DNA of 64,000 bases. Source: Paraburkholderia gardini. Its GTDB lineage: Bacteria > Pseudomonadota > Gammaproteobacteria > Burkholderiales > Burkholderiaceae. The first letter of the stretch is position 1, and each line of letters opens with the position of its first letter. Both the position numbers and the translations under genes were made by a program. The DNA is taken from positions 248,001-312,000 of the forward strand of contig NZ_CAJQYY010000002.1 of assembly GCF_907164575.1 (NCBI RefSeq), in the 5' to 3' direction. Below, one piece after another: positions 27,587-34,798 of this stretch. The notes beneath the pieces were generated by a model, which saw nothing but the letters and a program-made list of their open reading frames with translations, had not been told where the DNA came from and made no database searches.

Positions 27587-28776
27587 GACCCGGCCGACAC
27601 AGGGGGTGTCGAAGCCGGCAGACGTGCCGCTTCGCGTCGCGCGACGATCTGCTCGTAGAGCGTCAGATAACGGTCCGCCATCGTCTGCCAGCCCAGCCCT
27701 TTTGCGCACTCGCGCGCGGCGGCGCCCATCTGCTTCGCCCGCGCTTCATCGCCGCAAAGCTCGCCGATCGCGGCGGCAAGCGCGCTTGCGTCATCGGGAG
27801 AATCGAGCACGATGCCGCAGTGGGGGCCGATCACCTCTGCGCCGCCCGCCGTGCGCACGGTGACGACCGGTAGCGCGGCGGCAAGCGCTTCGAGCAGCAC
27901 GAGCCCCATCGGCTCATATCGTGAAGGAAAGACGAAGGCATCGACCGAACGCATCAGCGCCGGCATGTCCTTGACGAGATCCGTGAAATGCACGCGTCCG
28001 GCGACGCCGAGCGAAGCCGCCAGCGCCGGATACGGGCTGTGGCGGAGAATCCCGGCGACGACCAGGTGGACATGCGGCGGCATGAGCACGAGCGCGCGCA
28101 ACACGGTCTGGAGATTCTTGCGGGACACGCGCAGATCGCCCGCGAAAAGCAGCAGGAAGGGTTCGCCGGGGAGCCCGAAACGCGCGCGCTGCGACGTGCC
28201 GGGAGAAAATTCATCGACGTCCACGCCATTGTGAATGACGTGCAGGCGCGCCGGGTCGATGCCGAGCGCTCGCACTTCCGCGCCGACTTTCTCCGACACC
28301 GGCACCACGATTGACGCTTGCCGGAATGCCCATTTTTCGAGCCGTGCGTTGAGTCGCGTGTAGAAAACCTGATACGCGTGATACGCGCTGTGAAAGAAGC
28401 GATAAGGATAAAAGCCGCTGCGATACCATCCGTCGTGCACAAAATGCACGGCGTTGAGATCGGCGCCTGCCCATGTGATGAAGCCGTTCACATGAATCAC
28501 GTCGAATTCGCGCCGGTGAGCACGGATCCACATGCCGCTGCGCCACGCAAAGACCTGATACTGGAGAAGACGCGTCGGCAGGCGGCTCTTTTCGACCGGC
28601 ACGAAACGCACATCGGGATGAGCGTCGAGTTCGTCCGCGATGCGCGTTGCGAGCAGCGTCACTGCGTGGCCCGCCGCGAGCGCGGCTCGCACGACTTCGT
28701 AATTGACCCGCCCCTGGCCGTCGTTCTTCGCGACGACGTGCGTCACGATCAGGATTCGCATGCGCCGGCCGGTCAT
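27583..28776 (-). CDS. glycosyltransferase family 4
   Basis: A 397-residue GT-B enzyme. It begins MTGRRMRILIVTHVVAKNDGQ; the donor domain has LLFAGDLRVSRKNLQTVLRAL and the E-x7-E motif EPMGLVLLEALAAAL. Its ATG overlaps the Wzy-type gene stop (ATGA) and its stop overlaps the next GT4 start, so these three genes are translationally coupled. The open frame extends far upstream, but that part is antisense-like sequence inside the Wzy gene. Confidence 0.9.
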   Translation of the reverse strand: MTGRRMRILIVTHVVAKNDGQGRVNYEVVRAALAAGHAVTLLATRIADELDAHPDVRFVPVEKSRLPTRLLQYQVFAWRSGMWIRAHRREFDVIHVNGFITWAGADLNAVHFVHDGWYRSGFYPYRFFHSAYHAYQVFYTRLNARLEKWAFRQASIVVPVSEKVGAEVRALGIDPARLHVIHNGVDVDEFSPGTSQRARFGLPGEPFLLLFAGDLRVSRKNLQTVLRALVLMPPHVHLVVAGILRHSPYPALAASLGVAGRVHFTDLVKDMPALMRSVDAFVFPSRYEPMGLVLLEALAAALPVVTVRTAGGAEVIGPHCGIVLDSPDDASALAAAIGELCGDEARAKQMGAAARECAKGLGWQTMADRYLTLYEQIVARREAARLPASTPPVSAGS

Positions 28777-30296
28777 GACGGCTCCTTCGCGGGTGACGGT
28801 GCCGTGCCCCGCGACTCGCGCGCATAGCGCAAGCCGATCACCGGCATGATCACGCCAAGAAAGAAGAACATGCCGGGCATCGCGGTCAGCGTATTCACAA
28901 ACACCATCATCGCGACGATGGCGAGCGCGACGCCGACACCAGAAATCCCGAAACGGTCCTTCGAGCAGACAAGGCTCGTGCGAAACGCGCGCCACATGAG
29001 AATCAGAATGCCGCTCACATACAGCAGCGTGCCGGGCCAGCCCATCACATAAGGCACTTCCATCAGGCCGCTGTCGAACGCGACATTGAGCTGGGTCGAA
29101 TCGTCGGCGGACAGTTTCGTGCCAAGACCCGTCGTGCCGAGCCCTTGCCCGGCGATGTCCTCCAGCGCCGAGGACAGGAACTCCTTGTAGAACTGCGCCC
29201 GCACCTGGTAGCTGTTGTCGTTGCCGAGATCCTGGATCGTGTCGAAGCGCTTGATCAGCGGATCCGAGATCTGGTCGATCATCACAACCGGCGAGCACAG
29301 GATCGTAAAACCGAGTACGCCGCCGATGAGCCGCATCCGGCTTCTGCCGTCCAGCATCATCAACGGATAGATGAGGCCGATGATGAGACCGCCCCACGCG
29401 CTGCGCACGGCGGTGAACATCAATGCCGGCATTCCAACCGCGACCATCAGGACGCGCATCCTGCCGCGTGCCGCGAATGCCATCAGCAGCACGGCCATCA
29501 TCACGACGGCAAACGGACCGGCCGAATTCATCGTGCTGCAGATGCGCATCCCGAACGGGACGGGCGCACCCTCCGACTCCATACCCGAGGCAATCAGCCA
29601 GAACGCGTCCCAGGGCGGCGGCGATACGTACTGGATCACGCCGTACAGCCCCATGACCGCGCCGCCAAAGACGAAGGTCTTCAACAGCACACGGTGATAG
29701 ACCGGGTACTCGCGCCACGTCACGACGATCTGGAATGCGATGAGAACCGGAAACAGCCAGTTGACGAGCGTATAGGCTGCGCCCGTCGGTCCGACCTGAA
29801 CCATCCCTACGATGAAAGAGTAGAAGAGCGCCAGCATGATCATCACGAGCGGCGCGGCGCGGCGCTGGCCGAGCGCGCGGAAATCCGTGACAAGCGTCAG
29901 CCCCGACAGGGCGACCGCGATGAGCGGCGCCACCATGACCGGGCTTTTCGGATTGAACGAGCCATTCATGAAGTCGGCAAGCCGGCGCACTTCGGGTGAA
30001 AGGAAGAAGAGCCAGCAGACGAACCCCAGGTAGTGCGCGGGCGAGCTGCGGTAGAACTTCAACGCGACGAGGAACGCGCCGAGCGGAAAGAAGATTTCCA
30101 CGAGCCGCCCCTGGTGGGCAATCAGCAGCACCGCCGTCACGCCGAACAGCGCCAGCGGCAACCGTAGCGGGCGACGCAAGGCCGGCCGCGTCCCCGTCAT
30201 CGTACGGACGGCTGGCGCGGCCTCTCCACTGCGCCCGTCCGGCAGCATCCGCGACGCGCGCGCGGGCGGCGGCAGCGTGGAAGGCGAACTCAACAT
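28773..30296 (-). CDS. O-antigen ligase/polymerase family protein (Wzy-type)
   Basis: A 507-residue membrane protein with about ten to twelve hydrophobic segments and a large periplasmic loop, the architecture of the Wzy/WaaL family. The loop holds the family-type stretch with RFDTIQDLGNDNSYQVRAQF, then GQGLGTTGLG. In this locus it is the only candidate EPS polymerase, acting on repeats flipped by the Wzx protein at 18.0-19.5 kb. ATG 30296 follows GGGGAG at 5 bases; an in-frame ATG 33 bases upstream lacks such a site. It leads the seven-gene minus block. Confidence 0.85.
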   Translation of the reverse strand: MLSSPSTLPPPARASRMLPDGRSGEAAPAVRTMTGTRPALRRPLRLPLALFGVTAVLLIAHQGRLVEIFFPLGAFLVALKFYRSSPAHYLGFVCWLFFLSPEVRRLADFMNGSFNPKSPVMVAPLIAVALSGLTLVTDFRALGQRRAAPLVMIMLALFYSFIVGMVQVGPTGAAYTLVNWLFPVLIAFQIVVTWREYPVYHRVLLKTFVFGGAVMGLYGVIQYVSPPPWDAFWLIASGMESEGAPVPFGMRICSTMNSAGPFAVVMMAVLLMAFAARGRMRVLMVAVGMPALMFTAVRSAWGGLIIGLIYPLMMLDGRSRMRLIGGVLGFTILCSPVVMIDQISDPLIKRFDTIQDLGNDNSYQVRAQFYKEFLSSALEDIAGQGLGTTGLGTKLSADDSTQLNVAFDSGLMEVPYVMGWPGTLLYVSGILILMWRAFRTSLVCSKDRFGISGVGVALAIVAMMVFVNTLTAMPGMFFFLGVIMPVIGLRYARESRGTAPSPAKEPS

Positions 30297-30374
30297 GCAC
30301 ACTCCCCGGAATGGACGGCAATGCGACATTCCGCAACGCGGGACATCGCGGAACGACGCGTAGCCGCGTCGCCG

Positions 30375-30908
30375 TCAAAGTAGTTCAAATGTATTGACAA
30401 CCACGAGCCCGGCGCGCTCACGGCGCAGGCCGTTGAACAGCGCCGGCCCGCCGCGTTGCTGACGCGTGAGTCCGATGAACGGCACACCGTGCTCGAGAAA
30501 CGGTCCTTCCGTCTTGCGAAAGCCAAACTGCTCGTAAAAACTCTTCAGACGAACCGGCGCCGTCACACGCATGACGCGTCCGGGCCAGCGCTCCGAGATC
30601 GCGGCCAGCACCCGTTCGATCAGCATCTCCGCCGTGCCGTCGCCACGTCGCACCGGGCTCGTCAGTACCTTGTCGATCACCACTTCCGGGTCTTCGAGAT
30701 CGCCGGGCTGGATACGCGCATAGGCCACCACCGGCATCGGCCGCGACATGTCCTCGACCGCGAAGACATGGAGCGCACGTTCATCGTGACCATCCGCGTC
30801 GAGATACACATGCGACTGTTCGACGACGAATACAGCGCTCCGCGCCCGGAGGATTAGATAGATCTCCCGCGCGGTGAGCTGCTCGAATTCCAGCGTTTTC
30901 CAGTTCAT
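30375..30908 (-). CDS. GNAT acetyltransferase, ElaA-like
   Basis: A 177-residue GCN5-related N-acetyltransferase of the ElaA type. Shared elements are LRARSAVFVVEQ, YLDADGHDERALH, VVAYARIQPGD, PVRRGDGTAEMLIE (acetyl-CoA loop) and LKSFYEQFGFRKTEGPFLEHGVPFI near the end. The substrate is unknown. The last 25 residues run past the usual ElaA end. It precedes the Wzy gene by 78 bases on the same strand and is divergent from the carrier-protein operon. Confidence 0.86.
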   Translation of the reverse strand: MNWKTLEFEQLTAREIYLILRARSAVFVVEQSHVYLDADGHDERALHVFAVEDMSRPMPVVAYARIQPGDLEDPEVVIDKVLTSPVRRGDGTAEMLIERVLAAISERWPGRVMRVTAPVRLKSFYEQFGFRKTEGPFLEHGVPFIGLTRQQRGGPALFNGLRRERAGLVVVNTFELL

Positions 30909-31000
30909 CTCTACTCCCAGACCGTTCGTAATACCGGATTTGTTCGTTGCGATGGCGACACGTTACGTCCGCGACCGGTCTGGTTCCGTGCGGAATCGCA

Positions 31001-31030
31001 CTGACGCTGGTGCTTCGCAATCCGTTAAAT
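31001..31030 (+). promoter_or_regulatory. candidate promoter of the carrier-protein operon
   Basis: CTGACG (31001-31006) and TTAAAT (31025-31030) are spaced by 18 bases and match sigma-70 hexamers at four of six positions each. Two short inverted repeats surround it: TTCCG-TG-CGGAA at 30984-30995 and TCCGT-TAAAT-ACGGA at 31021-31035, the latter over the -10. Both are possible operators. The leader to the ATG would be about 140 bases. Confidence 0.3.
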
Positions 31031-31172
31031 ACGGACAACCGGCTCGTGGCGTGCCATGCGCGGCCGGATCCGACTGGCGACGTCGGCGGCCGCAGGGCCA
31101 CGGTGGCGCCGGGGCACGGTTAACCAACGACGCGATGGCATTTGTGACAGCTCAACGAGGGGGCCGCTTTCC

Positions 31173-31424
31173 ATGAAAACCGCACTGCGACGCATTCTTT
31201 CTGAATCGACACGTCTCGACGTGCCGCCGGATACCCTGGCCGACGACGCCGATCTCTACGCGGCCGGCTTGTCGTCGCTCGCGACGGTGCATCTGATGCT
31301 GGCGGTCGAAGATGAATTCGACATCGAGATTCCGGACCGGATGCTGACCCGCCGGCTCTTTTCGAGCATCGATTCGCTGGCCGCCGCGATCACCGAACTG
31401 CAACAGGCGAAGGCGGCAGCATGA
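31173..31424 (+). CDS. acyl/aminoacyl carrier protein
   Basis: An 83-residue four-helix carrier protein. The phosphopantetheine attachment serine is S35 in AGLSSLATVHLML; the usual Asp of the DSL motif is replaced by Ser34. Helix II/III sequence VEDEFDIEIPDRML is ACP-like and acidic. Its stop overlaps the dehydrogenase ATG (ATGA). As first gene of the operon containing an amino acid:[carrier protein] ligase, it is probably the aminoacyl acceptor rather than a fatty-acid ACP. A phosphopantetheinyl transferase must act from elsewhere in the genome. Confidence 0.9.
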   Translation: MKTALRRILSESTRLDVPPDTLADDADLYAAGLSSLATVHLMLAVEDEFDIEIPDRMLTRRLFSSIDSLAAAITELQQAKAAA

Positions 31425-32680
31425 ACGCCCCGCTCATGCAGACCGCCGCGCCCACGGCGGATGCGCCCGCGACACCGGCGCTCGCCGCCGTCGAACCGGA
31501 GCCCGGCTGGCGCGCGGCCGCGCAGCGTGCCGCGCAGATCGCCGCCCAGCACGCCGATTCGGTCGATCGCGAAGCGCGCTTTCCGGTTGAAGCGTTCGAT
31601 GCGCTCAAGCGCGAACGCCTGCTGTCGGCGATGGTGCCGGCCCGCTTCGGCGGCGCCGGGCTGTCGCTCGCGGACGTCGCCGCGATCTGCGAAATTCTCG
31701 CGCAGGGCTGTGCGTCGACCGCGATGGTGTATGCGATGCACCAGATCCAGGTCGCGTGCATCGAGGAACACGGCAGCGAAACGCCATGGCAGCAGAACCT
31801 GCTCGCGCAGCTGGTCGAGCAGCAATGGCTGCTTGCGTCGGCTACGTCTGAAGAAACGATCGGCGGCAACATGCGCACCAGCGCCTGCGCGGTCGAACTC
31901 GACGGCGCGCGCTTTCGCATCGAAAAGCTCGCCCCGACGATCTCGTATGGCGCACACGCGGACGGCATTCTCGTCACCGCGCGCCGCACGGCCGAATCGG
32001 CCGCCGCCGACCAGGTGCTGATCGTCGCGCTGAAAGCCGGAACGCAGCTGGAAAAGCGTGGCGGCTGGGATTCGATGGGCATGCGCGGCACCTGCAGCGA
32101 GGGCTTTCGTCTCGTCGCCACCGGTCTTGCCGAACAGATCCTGCCGACACCGTTCGCCGATATCGCCGACCAGACCATGCTGCCCGTCTCGCACACGTTG
32201 TGGGCGTCGGTATGGACCGGCATCGCGACCGACGCCGTGAATCGCGCCAAGGCGTTTTTCCGCGCCCAGGCGCGTTCGAAGCCCGGTTCCGTGCCGCCGG
32301 CAGGGTTGCGCCTCGCCGAAGCCGTAGGCCTGCTGCAGATGATGCAGGCGCGCCTGTCGGTGGCGCTCGACGCCGCCCGCGCCGCGCATCAGGCGAAACA
32401 CGGCGCCTGCCAGGCCGATGCGCCGCTGTCGGCGATGCTCGGCTTTGCCTCGGACATGAACACGTTGAAGACGAGCATTTCGTCGACCGCGCTGCTGGTC
32501 GTTCAGGAAGTGCTGATGATCTGCGGCATGGCCGGCTACAAGAACGGCACCGAATACAGCGTGGGACGCCATCTGCGCGACCTGCACTCGGCGCCGCTGA
32601 TGATCAACAACGACCGTATTGCGCAAAACACGGCGAGCCTGCTGCTGGCGCAGCGTCCGGCCGCACCGGGGAGAGCCTGA
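31421..32680 (+). CDS. acyl-CoA dehydrogenase-like flavoprotein
   Basis: A 419-residue acyl-CoA dehydrogenase superfamily protein. It has the N-terminal helical domain (EAFDALKRERLLSAMVPARFGG, then LADVAAICEILAQGCASTAMVY), the middle beta-domain (NMRTSACAVELDG, ISYGAHADGILVTARR) and the C-terminal helical domain with LMICGMAGYKNGTEYSVGRHLRDLHSAPLM. It should bind FAD. Coupled to a carrier protein and an aminoacyl ligase, it is more likely to oxidise a carrier-bound aminoacyl thioester, as prolyl-carrier dehydrogenases do, than a fatty acyl-CoA. That role is inference. Confidence 0.87.
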   Translation: MNAPLMQTAAPTADAPATPALAAVEPEPGWRAAAQRAAQIAAQHADSVDREARFPVEAFDALKRERLLSAMVPARFGGAGLSLADVAAICEILAQGCASTAMVYAMHQIQVACIEEHGSETPWQQNLLAQLVEQQWLLASATSEETIGGNMRTSACAVELDGARFRIEKLAPTISYGAHADGILVTARRTAESAAADQVLIVALKAGTQLEKRGGWDSMGMRGTCSEGFRLVATGLAEQILPTPFADIADQTMLPVSHTLWASVWTGIATDAVNRAKAFFRAQARSKPGSVPPAGLRLAEAVGLLQMMQARLSVALDAARAAHQAKHGACQADAPLSAMLGFASDMNTLKTSISSTALLVVQEVLMICGMAGYKNGTEYSVGRHLRDLHSAPLMINNDRIAQNTASLLLAQRPAAPGRA

Positions 32681-32681
32681 C

Positions 32682-33710
32682 ATGAACACGATGACCGACG
32701 CCGCGGCGCTCGCCGCCGCACAGCCCGACGAAGCGGCCGCGCCGACCTTTCGCGACGAACTGCTCGCAAAGGGCATTCTGATCGACACGGGAGAAAACGG
32801 CCTGTATGGCCGCAGCCAGGTCTTCGAGGACGTGATCGACCGCCTCAACGTCGCGATCACGCATCTCGGCGCAGACCAGCAGCCTGAAGTGCTGCGTTTC
32901 CCGCCCGCGATGCGCCGCACGGACTTCGAGGACAGCGAGTACCTGAAGAGTTTTCCGGACCTCGCCGGCACGATCCACTCGTTCTGCGGGAACGACGCGG
33001 GTCAGCAACGCCTCTTGCGCTGCCTCGACGACGCGATGGCAAAAAGTGACGACGATCGCGACGACGAATGGATGTCGCAGCAGAAGCCGACGCGCGTGGT
33101 GCTGACGCCGGCTGCGTGCTACCCGATCTACCCGGTGATGGCGCGGCGCGGTCCGCTGCCCGCCGGCGGCCGCACGATCGACGTGCTGTCGTACTGCTTC
33201 CGGCATGAACCGTCGCTCGATCCGGCGCGCATGCAGATGTTCCGCCAGCGCGAATACGTGCGCCTCGGCAACGCGGAACAGGTGATGGCGTTCCGTCAGA
33301 TGTGGATCGAACGCGGCTCGCTGCTCGTCACGCTGCTGAACCTGCCGGTCGACGTCGATCTCGCCAACGATCCGTTCTTTGGCCGCGGCGGCAAGATCAT
33401 CGCCGACAGCCAGCGTGCGCAGGCGCTCAAGTTCGAACTGCTGATCCCGGTCGCGAACGCGCAAAGCAAGACGGCCTGCCTGTCGTTCAACTATCACATG
33501 GACCACTTCGGCGCGATCTGGAAGATCGGATGCGAGGACGGTTCCGTCGCGCACACAGGCTGCGTCGGCTTCGGCATGGAGCGGATCACGCTGGCGCTCT
33601 TCCGCCACCACGGCCTCGACGTCAACGCGTGGCCGGACGACGTGCGCGCGGTGCTGTGGGGCGACACGAAAGCCCGCGTCGCTCATGGCCTTGCCGGAGC
33701 GAACGCATGA
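32682..33710 (+). CDS. amino acid:[carrier protein] ligase (class II synthetase homologue)
   Basis: A 342-residue homologue of the atypical seryl-tRNA synthetase catalytic core that lacks a tRNA-binding arm. Such enzymes adenylate a small amino acid (Gly or Ala in studied members) and load it on carrier-protein phosphopantetheine. Candidate zinc ligands are C146 (ACYPIYP), E176 (FRHEPSLD) and C294 (HTGCVGFG). Motif 2 spans RHEPSLD through MFRQREYVRLG, and motif 3 is GFGMERITLALF with R301. The ATG lies one base after the dehydrogenase stop. Amino-acid specificity cannot be read from sequence. Confidence 0.88.
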   Translation: MNTMTDAAALAAAQPDEAAAPTFRDELLAKGILIDTGENGLYGRSQVFEDVIDRLNVAITHLGADQQPEVLRFPPAMRRTDFEDSEYLKSFPDLAGTIHSFCGNDAGQQRLLRCLDDAMAKSDDDRDDEWMSQQKPTRVVLTPAACYPIYPVMARRGPLPAGGRTIDVLSYCFRHEPSLDPARMQMFRQREYVRLGNAEQVMAFRQMWIERGSLLVTLLNLPVDVDLANDPFFGRGGKIIADSQRAQALKFELLIPVANAQSKTACLSFNYHMDHFGAIWKIGCEDGSVAHTGCVGFGMERITLALFRHHGLDVNAWPDDVRAVLWGDTKARVAHGLAGANA

Positions 33711-34774
33711 CGCCCCCGCTCACGACCGTCTGGAACGGCCCGGCAGCCGTCTCGCCGCCCGCCTCGATGCGGGTCGACACGCTGGCACCCGTTGCGCCCG
33801 TCATCGCGCCGGCCCGCCCCGCGCGCAGCCATGCATCGCATGCGCTGCATCAGGGCGACCGTGTCTGGCAGGAAACCAACTGCTATGTCGATCTGTGGAT
33901 CGAACTGCTGCATGGTTTCGGCCTCGATCCGCGCGCGGCGTTCGCCTTCACGGTGACGCAGGACTTCGAGGGCGACCAGTTCACGTTCTTCAAGTTTCCG
34001 CTCGAAGACATCGAAAGGTTGTATGGCACGCAGGTGCAGGAACTGGCGGTCTACGACTCGCTCGAAGACCGCGTGTTCGCCCAGACGCAGCGCGGCCACA
34101 CGGTGCTCGTCGAAGTCGACGGCTTCTATCTGCCGAACACGCGCGCCACGTCCTATCGTCGCGAACATCCGAAGACGACCATCGGTATCGACTTCATCGA
34201 TCCTGCCAGCCGCCACCTCGGCTACTTCCATAACACCGGGTATCACTCACTCGGCGGCGAAGACTACGACGGCGTGTTTCGCAAGCTGCCGCAATTCTCG
34301 AACAGGCCCGATCTGCTCTTCCCGTACGTCGAATTCGCGAAGCAGGCACGGCCAGCACTGGAGGGTACGGCACTGGCCGAAGCCTCGGCGGAACTGCTGT
34401 GCGCGCATCTGGCGCGGCGGCCGTTGCGCAATCCGGTCTCGCAATGGCGTGCGGCGTTTCCTGCCCATCTCGAGACACTGCTCGAACGCGGTGAACCGTT
34501 CTTTCATCCGTATTCGTTCAACCTGATGCGGCAGCTCGGCGCGAACTTCGAGTTTCTGTCGAAGTATCTGCTATGGCTGACGGCGCAGGGTTTCGACGTG
34601 CCCGACGCGATTCCGGCGTCGGCGCAGACTATCGCGTCGGAAGCGATGGTGATGCAGTTCCGGCTCGTGCGCGCCATGGCGCGTGGCCGGCGCGATCCGT
34701 GCGACGACTGCTTCGATGTGCTCGAGGCCGCCTGGGAGAACACGCTGCCGCCGCTCGCCGCGCTCGCGCTGTGA
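33707..34774 (+). CDS. DUF1839 protein, possible papain-like acyltransferase
   Basis: A 355-residue protein of the DUF1839 family, always reported beside aminoacyl-carrier ligases in my recollection. About 45 disordered residues precede the domain. I see a candidate catalytic Cys59 in QETNCYVDLWIELLHG, a strand VLVEVDGFYLPNT, and His154 in YRREHPKTTIGIDFIDP, followed by Asp. This order resembles the butirosin BtrH-type acyl-carrier transferases (Cys near the start, then a D-x-YLP strand, then His and Asp). By that analogy it may transfer the amino acid to an acceptor. ATG overlaps the ligase stop (ATGA). Confidence 0.75.
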   Translation: MTPPLTTVWNGPAAVSPPASMRVDTLAPVAPVIAPARPARSHASHALHQGDRVWQETNCYVDLWIELLHGFGLDPRAAFAFTVTQDFEGDQFTFFKFPLEDIERLYGTQVQELAVYDSLEDRVFAQTQRGHTVLVEVDGFYLPNTRATSYRREHPKTTIGIDFIDPASRHLGYFHNTGYHSLGGEDYDGVFRKLPQFSNRPDLLFPYVEFAKQARPALEGTALAEASAELLCAHLARRPLRNPVSQWRAAFPAHLETLLERGEPFFHPYSFNLMRQLGANFEFLSKYLLWLTAQGFDVPDAIPASAQTIASEAMVMQFRLVRAMARGRRDPCDDCFDVLEAAWENTLPPLAALAL

Positions 34775-34798
34775 CGCGCTGCATTGCCGGGACATGCC

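Noticed and set aside
28777..30378. Upstream half of a 931-codon minus-strand frame continuous with the GT4 gene at 27583
   Set aside because: It overlaps the Wzy-type gene on the same strand in another frame. The real GT4 start is ATG 28776, which overlaps the Wzy stop.
33302..33706. Extension of the DUF1839 frame upstream into the ligase gene
   Set aside because: It overlaps the conserved ligase motifs in another frame. The ATGA junction at 33707 marks the real start.
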